NCBI GenBank assembly: GCA_964524145.1 | Contig: CAZGCA010000050.1 | Coordinates: 1-45,802 of the forward strand | DNA: 45,802 nt | Direction: 5' to 3' | DNA from: CAZGCA01 sp964524145 | Lineage (GTDB): Bacteria > Hydrogenedentota > CAZGCA01 | Shown: positions 8,247 to 17,077 of the stretch, piece by piece | How positions within the stretch are numbered: the stretch's first letter is position 1 | Layout of the letters: the number at the start of each line of letters is the position of its first letter | The notes under the pieces: generated by a model | What the model was told of the DNA's origin: nothing | Seen by the model: the letters and a program-made list of their open reading frames with translations, nothing else | Database searches by the model: none | Program-made: the position numbers and the translations under genes

Positions 8247-9176
8247 ATGAAGATAGCGAACGACGTAACCGAACTCGTCGGCAACACGCCTCTCGTCCGG
8301 CTCAACCGCTTGGGCGAGGGCTTGCCCGGCAGGGTTGTGGGCAAGCTGGAATCGTTCAACCCCGTTTCTTGTGTCAAGGAGCGTATAGGGTTGTCAATGA
8401 TAGAGGCGGCCGAGCGCGACGGTAAGATCAACAGGGACACCATCATTCTCGAACCGACCTCCGGCAATACCGGGATTGCCCTGGCGTTCGTCGGTGCCGC
8501 GAGAGGATACAAGGTGACGTTGACCATGCCCGAAAGCATGTCGGAGGAGAGGCGTCGGATACTACGGGCGTTTGGTGCCGAATTGATCTTGACACCGGCA
8601 AGCGAAGGCATGGTCGGGGCTATAGAGAAAGCCGAAGAGCTGGCGTCGCAGGATCCCAGGTACTTCGTTCCTCAGCAGTTCAAGAACCCCGCAAACCCCG
8701 AGATTCACCGCACGACGACCGCCGAGGAGATCTGGCGGGATACGGACGGCGAGGCGGACATCGTTGTGGCCGGTGTGGGTACCGGTGGCACCATTACGGG
8801 AGTGGCCGAAGCGATCAAGGAACGCAAACCGTCGTTCAAGGCTGTCGCGGTTGAGCCTGCTGGGTCGCCCGTGCTGTCCGGCGGGGATCCCGGACCCCAC
8901 AAGCTTCAAGGCATTGGGGCGGGATTCGTCCCGGAGGTCTTGAACCGGGACATAATCGATGAGGTCATCCGGGTCGAGACGCAGGACGCCGTGAGTACCG
9001 CACGCGCGCTCGCACGCAAGGAGGGGATACTTGCAGGCATCTCCTCTGGCGCTGCGGCGTGGGCCGCGCTGGAAGTCGCGCGCCGACCCGAGAACGATGG
9101 CAGGCTGATAGTGGCTATCCTGCCGGATACAGGCGAGCGATACCTGACCACGGACCTCTTCTCCGACATCGAATGA
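8247..9176 (+). CDS. cysK: Cysteine synthase (O-acetylserine sulfhydrylase)
   Basis: A 309-aa PLP enzyme that makes cysteine from O-acetylserine and sulfide. The PLP lysine is Lys44 in PVSCVKER, where the usual Asp/Asn position is Glu. The phosphate/substrate loop is TSGNTG (71-76). VGTGGTITG and SSGAA complete the family signature. AAGGAG (8233-8238) overlaps the cysH stop codon, which indicates tight coupling. It is convergent with cysE, which makes its substrate O-acetylserine. Confidence 0.95.
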   Translation: MKIANDVTELVGNTPLVRLNRLGEGLPGRVVGKLESFNPVSCVKERIGLSMIEAAERDGKINRDTIILEPTSGNTGIALAFVGAARGYKVTLTMPESMSEERRRILRAFGAELILTPASEGMVGAIEKAEELASQDPRYFVPQQFKNPANPEIHRTTTAEEIWRDTDGEADIVVAGVGTGGTITGVAEAIKERKPSFKAVAVEPAGSPVLSGGDPGPHKLQGIGAGFVPEVLNRDIIDEVIRVETQDAVSTARALARKEGILAGISSGAAAWAALEVARRPENDGRLIVAILPDTGERYLTTDLFSDIE

Positions 9177-9249
9177 GCCTGGAAAAGGAAGGTGCGCAAG
9201 CGTGGCTCGGGCGTTGGCGGGCGCAAAATCCTATGGATTCACAAGCTGC

Positions 9250-10308
9250 TCACGAATCGGCGTCCTTCGTGAGCTTGGCATTCGGACAGTTGGGGTTGGG
9301 ACAGTACGTGGGTTTTGGCTGCGGTATCTTTCTGGGTGTCTCGGGTGTCGGCCGGTGAACCTCTTTCGCGTCCATATATTTCAGGCCGGGTGCCTCGAGA
9401 ACGACCTGCACACCCGGCGGGACCGACTCGGTCAGCCACACGTTACCGCCTATTGACGCGCCGCGACCGATCACCACGTCGCCCCCGAGTATTGTGGCTC
9501 CGGAATAAACCACCACATCGTCCTCGAGAGTGGGATGCCGCTTCTGGTCGCGGATAATGTTGCCTTTCTCGTCCCGAGGGAAGCTCTTGGCCCCGAGCGT
9601 CACACCCTGGTATATCTTGACGTTATTACCTATCTCGCAGGTCTCCCCGATAACCACGCCGGTGCCGTGGTCGATGAAGAACGCCCGGCCGATCGTCGCT
9701 CCCGGATGGATGTCTATACCGGTCACGCTGTGCGCGTGCTCGGTCATCATACGCGGGATCAACGGGATCGACTGCATATGCAGCTCGTGCGCAATACGGT
9801 ACACCGTGATCGCGTACGTGCACGGGTAACTGAATATTATCTCGTCCAGACTTCGTGCGGCCGGATCTCCTTCGTACGCCGCTTGCATGTCTTCCCGGAG
9901 TATCTCCCGAACCTCCGGCAGTTTCTCGAAGAACGCTATGGTCTCCATCTCACCGCGCAGACGGCACTGGTCACATACATCGGTTCCTTTGCGGCACTCG
10001 TGCCTGACGCTCTTGGCGATGAGTTCCGACAGCTGCTCGAAGAGACGGTCAAGCTTGTTGCCCACATAAAACTCGAGGTTCGCTTCCGACACGTTCCGCG
10101 ACGAGAAATACCCCAGATATAGCACGTCCATCAGGTCATCCAACACCTCGGTGACACGCGACTTGCTCGGCAACTCACGCGCCGTTATATGGGTCATAGC
10201 ATCGATCGACATGCTGCTCTGTACCAGCGCATCAGCCATCTCCGGGAGCCGATCCTTGGGCGTACCGGCTTCGGAACTCTTTGTTCTCTTCTTATTCTTC
10301 GATGACAT
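9250..10308 (-). CDS. cysE: Serine O-acetyltransferase, long form
   Basis: A 352-aa left-handed beta-helix enzyme that acetylates serine with acetyl-CoA, the first step of cysteine synthesis. The catalytic domain is clear: TGIDIHPGATIG, FFIDHGTGVVIGET and NVKIYQGVTLGA hexapeptide repeats. It is longer than the E. coli enzyme (273 aa), with an extended helical N-terminal part that includes CRKGTDVCDQC, a possible metal-binding Cys set. The C-terminus is Pro-rich and ends in YCPNPNCPNAKL, again with paired cysteines. It is the last gene of the minus-strand defence block, 44 bases after the flavodiiron gene. AAGGAG lies 11 bases before the ATG. A 9-base-pair stem (GCTCACGAA / TTCGTGAGC, 9248-9274) covers its stop codon. 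Confidence 0.92.
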   Translation of the reverse strand: MSSKNKKRTKSSEAGTPKDRLPEMADALVQSSMSIDAMTHITARELPSKSRVTEVLDDLMDVLYLGYFSSRNVSEANLEFYVGNKLDRLFEQLSELIAKSVRHECRKGTDVCDQCRLRGEMETIAFFEKLPEVREILREDMQAAYEGDPAARSLDEIIFSYPCTYAITVYRIAHELHMQSIPLIPRMMTEHAHSVTGIDIHPGATIGRAFFIDHGTGVVIGETCEIGNNVKIYQGVTLGAKSFPRDEKGNIIRDQKRHPTLEDDVVVYSGATILGGDVVIGRGASIGGNVWLTESVPPGVQVVLEAPGLKYMDAKEVHRPTPETPRKIPQPKPTYCPNPNCPNAKLTKDADS

Positions 10309-10352
10309 CTGTCACACCGCTCCTTGAAATGGCAATCTCCGTATCTCCGAGC

Positions 10353-11561
10353 CTATCCACTGCACTTCTCCGCCAGCTTCCGGGCCACCTCCACTCCGAA
10401 GGCGTGGCACTGCTCGAGCGCTGCACTGTCCGGGACGTACCTAACCTTCATTCCATCGGCGACAAGATCGATGTTCATCGCACGGAGCACGTCCTCGACT
10501 TGTCCGACAGCCTCGCCGCTCCAGCCGTATGAACCGAACGCCGCCCCGATGAGGTTCTTGGGCTTTAACCCCTTGAGATAGGTCAATATGTCAGCCACCG
10601 TAGGGAACATGTTGTTGTTGATGGTGGGGGAACCTACGAGCAGCGCGCCGGCGTCGAGCAGTTCAGGCGGCACCTCGTCGCGACGGCTCGCCCGCATCGG
10701 CAGCAGCTTGACGCTCGCGCCGCCTTCGCTAATTCCGTCGGCAATCGCCCGGGCCATCAAGGCGGTGCTGTTCCACATGGTGTCGTACACCACCACGGCC
10801 TTCTTCGTCGGTGTCTGCTCCGCCCAAATGCCATAGAACGCGAGAATCGTCTCGATATCATCCCGCCAGATGGGGCCGTGGTCCGGCGCTATGACATCGA
10901 TCGGTATCCCCAACTCGCCGATTCTCGCCAAGAGCTTGGTGACGAGCGGAGCATACAGCAGCAGAATGTTGGCGAAGTACTTTGCACCTTCATACTCCAG
11001 AATGTCATCGTCAATCTGATCGGCGAACCGTTCGCTCGTGGCGAGGTGCATCCCGAAGCCGTCCTGGGAGAAGAGGAGCTTGTCCTCGGCCAAATAGCTC
11101 ACCATACTGTCCGGCCAGTGAAGCATGCGTGTCTCCAGGAACGTCAGGTTCATGTTCCCGAGGCTGATGCTTTCGCCGTCCTTGACGGGCACAACCTCCC
11201 ACGCCGGATGGAAATGCTCGCCCAGCGCTTTGGCTCCCATTACAGACGCAAACACCTTCTCGGGTTTCACCGCCTCGATTATCTGCGGCAACGCACCCGA
11301 GTGATCCATCTCGGAATGGTTCGAGACGACATAGCGTATCTGTGCGGGATCGACTACCGACGCGATGCGCGACAACAGCTCGTCCCGGAACGGCGCTTTG
11401 ACGGTGTCGATCAGCGTGAGCTTATCCGCCATGACAAGATACGCGTTGTACGTCGAGCCGCGTTGTGCGATATATCCGTGAAAATCGCGAACCGCCCAAT
11501 CAACCGCCCCTACCCAATATACATGATCGCTTACCTTGACAGCGTTAAATCCTTTGCTCAT
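10353..11561 (-). CDS. Flavodiiron protein (oxygen or NO reductase)
   Basis: A 402-aa soluble A-type flavoprotein that reduces O2 to water (or NO to N2O), usually with electrons from rubredoxin. Residues 1-250 form the metallo-beta-lactamase-like diiron domain, and all six ligands are present: His82, Glu84, Asp86, His148, Asp167 and His228. Residues 254-398 form a flavodoxin domain (VVVYDTMWNSTALMA, GSPTINNNMFP, FGSYGWSGE). It has no C-terminal rubredoxin domain. I chose ATG 11561 because AGGAGG is 8 bases upstream; a start at 11588 would put that site inside the gene. It sits in the oxygen-defence block between DUF255 and cysE. Confidence 0.93.
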   Translation of the reverse strand: MSKGFNAVKVSDHVYWVGAVDWAVRDFHGYIAQRGSTYNAYLVMADKLTLIDTVKAPFRDELLSRIASVVDPAQIRYVVSNHSEMDHSGALPQIIEAVKPEKVFASVMGAKALGEHFHPAWEVVPVKDGESISLGNMNLTFLETRMLHWPDSMVSYLAEDKLLFSQDGFGMHLATSERFADQIDDDILEYEGAKYFANILLLYAPLVTKLLARIGELGIPIDVIAPDHGPIWRDDIETILAFYGIWAEQTPTKKAVVVYDTMWNSTALMARAIADGISEGGASVKLLPMRASRRDEVPPELLDAGALLVGSPTINNNMFPTVADILTYLKGLKPKNLIGAAFGSYGWSGEAVGQVEDVLRAMNIDLVADGMKVRYVPDSAALEQCHAFGVEVARKLAEKCSG

Positions 11562-11620
11562 TTGAAGTGCCTCCTGGCTCCTGCTCACGTCAACGACATT
11601 ACGAAGCTCATATCATACGT

Positions 11621-13795
11621 CTATTCCTGAACAAGTTTCTCCCTCAACTGATTCACCGAAGTCACGGGACGATAACACACGGTTCCTCGACATACGTAAG
11701 CCGCGGGCTTGCCATCGACCAGCTTCTTCCCACTGAGAAGCGGTATTGCTTTGGCAACGGCAGCGTCGGCGGCAGGATCAACCTGCGCCACGAGCGTGTT
11801 CGGCAGATACGATCTGTACACCAGCTCCAGCAACCGCCTCGTGGCGGCATCTTCACTGTCACCGACAACCACTACCTCCTGTCTCGGACCGAGGTAGAAA
11901 TCAAGCGAACCGAGCAGGCGGACGAACGCACGCGGGGACCGATCCATCGCGGAACTAAACACCTGCAGCGTTTTCTCGGCCTTCTCCGAATACTCCTTCT
12001 TATCGGTGAGTCTCGCGAGCCTGAGCAGCGCATGCACGGCGACGGAATTTCCCGATGGGACGGCACTGTCGTACGCGCCTTTGCTGCGCACGAGCACGTC
12101 GGCCTTGCCTGCCGGCGTCGTGTAGAACCCGCCTCCGTCCGCGTCCCAGAACAGCCGTACCATCTCTTCGGCAAGATCAGTGGCCTCCTCAACCCACGCC
12201 ACGTCGAACGTCGCCTCGTAGAGGTCCAGCAGAGCCATAATAAGGAAAGCATAGTCGTCGAGCAGAGCATCAACGGTGCCGCTGCCGGACCGATACGTGT
12301 GCTGCAGCCGACCGTTCGTCCTCATGCTCCCGAGAACAAACGCCGCGGCACGTTCAGCAGCCGTGCGGTAGGTCTTGCTATCGAGAACCCGCGCTCCCCT
12401 GGCGAACGCCGATATCATCAGCCCGTTCCAGTCCGCAAGTATCTTGTCGTCCTTGCCGGGCGGCACACGGTCTGCTCTGACCGCAAGAAGTTTCCGGCCC
12501 ATTCCGTCAAGCCGACGGGCCAACTCTTCCAGCCCGACACCCGCCTGTTCAGCAAACACCTCCGGGTCCCGAGGCACATGAAGGATGTTGCACCCTTCGA
12601 AATTGCCTTCATCCGTGACGCCGTAGTATCTCGAAAATAGCGCTCCGTCTTCCGACCCGAGTATCTCGTTGACCTCTTCCAAGGTCCAAACGTAATACTT
12701 GCCTTCCTCGCCTTCGCTGTCGGCATCCTGCGCCGAGTGGAACCCGCCGGTATCGTCCGTCATCTCGCGCAGCACATAATCCAGCGTCTCGCCTGCAATA
12801 CGGAGGTAGAGCGGCTTCCCGGTCAACTGGTACGCTTCGATATAGACTTCGGCAAGTTGAGCGTTGTCATACAGCATCTTCTCGAAGTGCGGTACCAGCC
12901 ATTCCCTGTCGACCGCGTACCGGTGGAACCCGCCGCCGAGCTGGTCGTACATGCCGCCATACGCCATTCTGTCGAGCGTTGTCGTCGCCATATCCAGAGC
13001 GTACGCGTCGCCCGTACGACGATGGTGTCGCAGCAACAGGCTGATCGACGCGCTCGGCGGGAACTTGGGCGCTATCGAAAACCCGCCCCACTGGGTATCG
13101 AACTCTCCGCGCAACTGGTTTGCCGCACGCTCGATAATGCGTTCATCGAGCAAGTCGGTCTTTGCTTCGGCCGGTCCCTGCAACGCGGTCGTGATCGCCT
13201 CAGTGATATTCGTTGCGCTCCGTTCCACGTCCTGACGTTTCTCCCGGTACGTCTCCGCCACCGAGAGCAGCACCCTCGGGAAAGCCGGCATCCCCCGCCC
13301 ATTTTCTGGAGGGAAGTACGTCCCGCCGTAAAAAGGTTTCAAGTCGGGTGTCAAGAACACGTTCAACGGCCACCCCCCGCTGCCGGTCATCATCTGTACG
13401 GCGTTCATGTATATCTCGTCAAGATCGGGCCGCTCCTCACGGTCCACCTTGATACAGACGAAGTGCTCGTTCATGATAGCTGCAATCGCTTCGTTCTCGA
13501 ACGACTCGCGTTCCATCACGTGGCACCAGTGGCAGGCTGAATAGCCTATCGAGAGGAATATCGGTTTGTCTTCGCGTTTCGCGCGTTCGAGCGCCTCCAT
13601 CGACCACGGGTACCAGTCAACGGGATTGTGCGCGTGCTGAAGAAGGTACGGGCTCGTCTCGTTGACCAGCTTGTTGGTGTGCTCGGTACTCTTCACATTC
13701 TCAATCTCCGACCCGGGACGCTCTATAGTTGCGCTCACAAGCAGTACCGCAACGGCGCAGGCCAAGAGCTCTGCCCGCTTGATTCTTGGAAACAA
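11621..13795 (-). CDS. Exported DUF255 thioredoxin-fold protein (YyaL/SPATA20 family)
   Basis: A 724-aa protein. It has an N-terminal thioredoxin-fold DUF255 domain with CHWC (Cys88/Cys91) inside IGYSACHWCHVMERESF, then a long alpha/alpha six-barrel region like that of N-acylglucosamine epimerases and cellobiose epimerases. The start I prefer is TTG 13795, because TAGGAGA is 6-7 bases upstream. It yields FPRIKRAELLACAVAVLLV, a plausible signal peptide or membrane anchor. Many members of this family are predicted to be cytosolic and lack this. Function in bacteria is unknown; the CxxC motif suggests redox or protein-quality work. It follows Ni-SOD by 46 bases. Confidence 0.85.
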   Translation of the reverse strand: MFPRIKRAELLACAVAVLLVSATIERPGSEIENVKSTEHTNKLVNETSPYLLQHAHNPVDWYPWSMEALERAKREDKPIFLSIGYSACHWCHVMERESFENEAIAAIMNEHFVCIKVDREERPDLDEIYMNAVQMMTGSGGWPLNVFLTPDLKPFYGGTYFPPENGRGMPAFPRVLLSVAETYREKRQDVERSATNITEAITTALQGPAEAKTDLLDERIIERAANQLRGEFDTQWGGFSIAPKFPPSASISLLLRHHRRTGDAYALDMATTTLDRMAYGGMYDQLGGGFHRYAVDREWLVPHFEKMLYDNAQLAEVYIEAYQLTGKPLYLRIAGETLDYVLREMTDDTGGFHSAQDADSEGEEGKYYVWTLEEVNEILGSEDGALFSRYYGVTDEGNFEGCNILHVPRDPEVFAEQAGVGLEELARRLDGMGRKLLAVRADRVPPGKDDKILADWNGLMISAFARGARVLDSKTYRTAAERAAAFVLGSMRTNGRLQHTYRSGSGTVDALLDDYAFLIMALLDLYEATFDVAWVEEATDLAEEMVRLFWDADGGGFYTTPAGKADVLVRSKGAYDSAVPSGNSVAVHALLRLARLTDKKEYSEKAEKTLQVFSSAMDRSPRAFVRLLGSLDFYLGPRQEVVVVGDSEDAATRRLLELVYRSYLPNTLVAQVDPAADAAVAKAIPLLSGKKLVDGKPAAYVCRGTVCYRPVTSVNQLREKLVQE

Positions 13796-13841
13796 TGGCA
13801 GTCTCCTACGTTCCTGTCGAGGCCTGCGCCGGCCGCTGTTA

Positions 13842-14303
13842 CTATTTGCCGAAATACGCCGTCTTGAACTTGTCCAGCAGCGACCGTAGCGTCTCAACGT
13901 GCTCGAGGTCAGTGGTCTGTTTCGCCTTCATCGCGTGGACCACCATACCGTGCAGCAGCGTCAGCTTGTCCACGTAATCTTTGTACGCCTTCGCATCGCC
14001 TTCATCAGCCGGCTTGATGCGCTGGGTCATGAAATACTGAGTGACGATGTGCTGGAGCTCGGTAGCGTGGTGCTCCTTGTTGTTGATCCACCGCACAAGC
14101 TGGTTGAAGTTGACCTCGCCGTCATTCGACAAAGTCTCGATCTGCTGCATCGCTTTCTCGATCGTCGTGATATGCTCCGCTATCATCTCGCACCGCATCT
14201 CGTCGTCGTAGATGCCGCACGGGACCTCACAATGGGCGAATGCCGACGTCGACATCGCCGCAACCACCGCCAGCAGCAGTAAGCAAAGTCCTATCTGTGT
14301 CAT
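13842..14303 (-). CDS. sodN: Nickel superoxide dismutase with Sec signal peptide
   Basis: A 153-aa protein converting superoxide to O2 and H2O2. The Ni hook is HCEVPCGIYDD at residues 24-34: His24, Cys25 and Cys29 become His1, Cys2 and Cys6 of the mature enzyme. The rest matches the four-helix Ni-SOD body (EHITTIEKAMQQI, NQLVRWINNKEHHA). Residues 1-23 form a standard signal peptide ending AFA, so signal peptidase would cut directly before the His ligand. No sodX-type peptidase gene is nearby. ATG 14303 is preceded by AAAGGAGG. It lies 44 bases downstream of a ZIP transporter gene. Confidence 0.93.
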   Translation of the reverse strand: MTQIGLCLLLLAVVAAMSTSAFAHCEVPCGIYDDEMRCEMIAEHITTIEKAMQQIETLSNDGEVNFNQLVRWINNKEHHATELQHIVTQYFMTQRIKPADEGDAKAYKDYVDKLTLLHGMVVHAMKAKQTTDLEHVETLRSLLDKFKTAYFGK

Positions 14304-14347
14304 TGTTGCCTCCTTTCGCAAATCCAACACCATCACGTCCACATCTG

Positions 14348-15115
14348 CTAGCCCGTTCCCAACATCCACAGGCTTGCCGCCATCACCAGCATGCCGAATA
14401 TCGCTCCAAGGATTGGCGTGTGCTCGCTGCCGAAACTCTTGGCTGCAGGAACGAGTTCGTCGATCGAGATACACACCATCACTCCCGCGACCCCGGCGAG
14501 CACCCAGCCTAGCACAGCGGGACTCAAGAACGGCAAGAGCACCAGTGCCGCCAGCGCAGCTCCTGCTGGTTCGCTCACGCCGGAAAGAAACGACCACATG
14601 AAGGCTTTGCCCCGACTGCCCGTAGCCGCATAGACCGGCGCCGAGACCGCCACCCCCTCGGGGATGTTGTGAATGGCTATCGCAACGGCGATGGCAACAC
14701 CGAGACGCGTGTCTTCAAGCGCTCCTGCAAAGGTGGCCATACCTTCCGGGAAGTTGTGAATGCCCACGCCAAACGCGACCAGCACCCCTGTACGCATCAA
14801 CCTGCTTTCCGGCGCGCCGTCTGGATGGTCGTGCAGGCCCATATACTCGTGCGGCACGAGGAAATCGATGAGAAACATCACCGCCATCCCAAGAAAAAAC
14901 GCCGCGTGAGCCGCTAGAAACCCTATCGACTCGATGCTCAGCGGAAGAAGCTCGACAAACGAAACAAGTATCATCACGCCCGCTGAAAACCCGAGCGTGA
15001 AACCCAGGAACCGAGGTCCGGGTTTGCGAACCGCCAACCCGATTACGCTCCCGATCGTTGTCGAGAGCCCCGCAGCTGCCGTCAGCAGCAGTGCCGCACC
15101 GACATTGTATTCCAT
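14348..15115 (-). CDS. ZIP family divalent metal transporter (ZupT-like)
   Basis: A 255-aa membrane protein with about eight hydrophobic segments and a His/Asp-containing loop (HEYMGLHDHPDG). The metal sites are HNFPEGMATF and HNIPEGVAVSAP, the paired HNxPEG motifs of ZIP transporters in helices 4 and 5. ZupT-type members import Zn, Fe, Mn, Co or Ni. Its position directly before the Ni-SOD gene makes nickel, or iron for the many diiron proteins, attractive substrates, but sequence cannot decide. ATG 15115 has GGAG 5 bases upstream. Confidence 0.9.
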   Translation of the reverse strand: MEYNVGAALLLTAAAGLSTTIGSVIGLAVRKPGPRFLGFTLGFSAGVMILVSFVELLPLSIESIGFLAAHAAFFLGMAVMFLIDFLVPHEYMGLHDHPDGAPESRLMRTGVLVAFGVGIHNFPEGMATFAGALEDTRLGVAIAVAIAIHNIPEGVAVSAPVYAATGSRGKAFMWSFLSGVSEPAGAALAALVLLPFLSPAVLGWVLAGVAGVMVCISIDELVPAAKSFGSEHTPILGAIFGMLVMAASLWMLGTG

Positions 15116-15193
15116 CTCTGCTCCGTCAACTCCGGCTCGGCATTGGTCACTTGCCCGAGCGTGACGACCTGCCTTGATGTTTACGAATATCCC

Positions 15194-15688
15194 TTATCCC
15201 GCGGACGCGTTCATCTGCTCTGTCAACGTGACGATGTGACTCATTTCCTCTGCAATGATCTCGTCCAGCCTGTCCCGACCCAGCATCGGTGGAACCAACT
15301 CCTTGATCCCGATGTAAAATACGATCGAGTCTTTCTCCAACCCAATGGCTGTCTGGAGAATGTCCTCAATCGACTCTCTGCCCGTCAAACGTTTTGACGG
15401 GTCCGACTTGACATCAAACACCCGGCCATCAGCTATTGCACGCAGGTATAGAACAGCCTGATTGTCCGGATCGAATGCCGTGGCTTCTTTCTCCGCCTGT
15501 GACAGTTCCGCTCGCATCGCCGCGAACGTCTTCTCGTGCTCGTCCTCCTGCTCAGCCAGGTCGAGCAGGAGCTCGCGCGCCCGGACCAAAGCCGACGACT
15601 CCGCTGCTTTGCGATAGAACCCGGCTCCGTTCCGCTCGATTTGTTCCGCGACCTCGAATATCTCGTCTGCGTTAAACACTACGTTCAT
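15194..15688 (-). CDS. Ferritin-like diiron protein (rubrerythrin-type, no rubredoxin domain)
   Basis: A 164-aa four-helix protein of the ferritin-like superfamily. Diiron motifs are EQIERNGAGFYRKAA (helix 1), EQEDEH (helix 2), AIGLEKDSIVFY (helix 3) and EEMSH (helix 4). No CxxC rubredoxin domain follows, so electrons would have to come from elsewhere if it is a peroxidase. Start ATG 15688 with AAGGAGG. It lies between the ZIP transporter and an unknown membrane protein in the defence block. Peroxide reduction or iron handling are both possible. Confidence 0.85.
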   Translation of the reverse strand: MNVVFNADEIFEVAEQIERNGAGFYRKAAESSALVRARELLLDLAEQEDEHEKTFAAMRAELSQAEKEATAFDPDNQAVLYLRAIADGRVFDVKSDPSKRLTGRESIEDILQTAIGLEKDSIVFYIGIKELVPPMLGRDRLDEIIAEEMSHIVTLTEQMNASAG

Positions 15689-15719
15689 ATTAGCCTCCTT
15701 CTTTGTTCAGCCTTTCTTT

Positions 15720-16460
15720 CTAGGTAACCACCGCGCACGGGGTTTCCTGCAGCGGATGAGTCCTGACGACAATCGAAAAGATGTACGGGTACGCTCTGTG
15801 GAGATGTTGACAGTAGAACAGCCATTCGACTGTCAACGACAAATACACCCGTCGCACGTCGTTCGCTATATGGTCCAGGTCGGTCTCCGGCAGCTCGTGA
15901 AGCGAGTCCCGTGCCGCGAGTTCCTCCAACAAGTGCGCGACCGACCAGAGCAGATCGGCAAACCGCTCGTGCTCCTGCAATGTCGGACTCACGAGCAGGT
16001 TCACGAGCAGGCTGCGTTTGTTTTCGAGCTTCTGCCGAAGGGCATCGAGATCCAATCGCGTTGGGTCGACCTGATAATCAAACGAGCCCGCGACGGCTAG
16101 AGATCTTTTGTAGTCTCTTGCCGACCAACTGTCGCTTATGGCCAGATGTGACTGTAGTTTATCCACGTTAGTGACGCACCGTGTCAGAACGCCCAGCAAT
16201 CCCGTGCCCAGTTCGGCGAAAAACACGCCCACAACCATATTGAGCTTCTGCAGCATTTGCTGTTTCTCGTGCCGCGCCAGCATGCGTTCGATAATGATCA
16301 CGACGAGGAGCACCTCGATCGGCACAAACGCGATGTCGCCCAGCAAATAGATGAAGATGTGATGCGAATCGTGGAACACCAAGTAGTGAACCCAATACAC
16401 CGCCGCGGAGCATAGCAAAAGCACCACCGCGGCGACGAGTATCCGCACGTATCCTTTCAT
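15720..16460 (-). CDS. Two-helix membrane protein of unknown function
   Basis: I do not recognise a named family. The 246-aa product has two hydrophobic helices (about residues 7-27 and 38-60), then a mostly helical, soluble C-terminal domain rich in charged and Leu residues (DLDALRQKLENKRSLLVN). The layout suggests an inner-membrane protein with a cytoplasmic helical domain. It contains few cysteines and no known redox motif. It sits 46 bases after tpx and 31 bases before a ferritin-like gene, all on one strand, so it is probably co-expressed with oxygen-defence genes. Ribosome site upstream of ATG 16460 is weak. Confidence 0.75.
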   Translation of the reverse strand: MKGYVRILVAAVVLLLCSAAVYWVHYLVFHDSHHIFIYLLGDIAFVPIEVLLVVIIIERMLARHEKQQMLQKLNMVVGVFFAELGTGLLGVLTRCVTNVDKLQSHLAISDSWSARDYKRSLAVAGSFDYQVDPTRLDLDALRQKLENKRSLLVNLLVSPTLQEHERFADLLWSVAHLLEELAARDSLHELPETDLDHIANDVRRVYLSLTVEWLFYCQHLHRAYPYIFSIVVRTHPLQETPCAVVT

Positions 16461-16506
16461 GGGCTAGCCGTTCCTATCTCGATTGTGAGCCGCTGCGTAG
16501 ACGCAG

Positions 16507-17022
16507 TCACACCAACTTGTTGACCGCGGCCAGTACCGACTCATAGTCCGGTTCTTCAGCTATCTCGTTAACCACCTGGATGTACTGGATGGTGCCACCC
16601 CGGTCAACCACAAACACCGCCCGGGCCAGCAGACGCAGCTCCTTGATCAGCACGCCGTATGACCTGCCGAACGAAGCGTCGCGATGGTCCGAGAGCGTTT
16701 GCACGTTCGTTACGCCCGCAGCGCCACACCAGCGTTGCTGCGCGAACGGCAGGTCCATGCTCACCGTGAGTACCACAACATCCGAACCGAGTGTGCCGGC
16801 CTCTTCGTTGAACCGGCGCGTCTCGATATCGCAGACCGGCGTGTCGAGCGACGGTACTGACGAGATAACGCACACCTTGCCACGGAACGATGAGAGCGCG
16901 ACCGGCAACAGGCCGTTGTCAAGCAGCTCGCACTCCGGCGCCTCATCGCCAACCTTCACCTCGGTGCCGATCAAGGTCAGGGGGTTGCCTTTCATAGTCA
17001 CAATTCCCGTTCGTTCTTCCAT
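16507..17022 (-). CDS. tpx: Thiol peroxidase
   Basis: A 171-aa atypical 2-Cys peroxiredoxin that reduces H2O2 and alkyl peroxides with thioredoxin. The peroxidatic cysteine is Cys64 in SLDTPVCDIETRRFN; the resolving cysteine is Cys99 in QQRWCGAAG, matching the Tpx pair. The N-terminal KGNPLTLIG is also typical. GGGAGG precedes ATG 17022. A 6-base-pair hairpin (CTGCGT/ACGCAG, 16493-16506) directly follows the stop but has no T-run. Confidence 0.95.
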   Translation of the reverse strand: MEERTGIVTMKGNPLTLIGTEVKVGDEAPECELLDNGLLPVALSSFRGKVCVISSVPSLDTPVCDIETRRFNEEAGTLGSDVVVLTVSMDLPFAQQRWCGAAGVTNVQTLSDHRDASFGRSYGVLIKELRLLARAVFVVDRGGTIQYIQVVNEIAEEPDYESVLAAVNKLV

Positions 17023-17077
17023 TTCAACCTCCCTTTATTACCGTTCCCAAGCTTCCGTCGTTCCTGTCTCTCACCTT

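Noticed and set aside
11567..12640. A 357-codon plus-strand frame opposite the DUF255 gene
   Set aside because: It is rich in Arg and Pro with no domain; the minus-strand protein is a clear family member.
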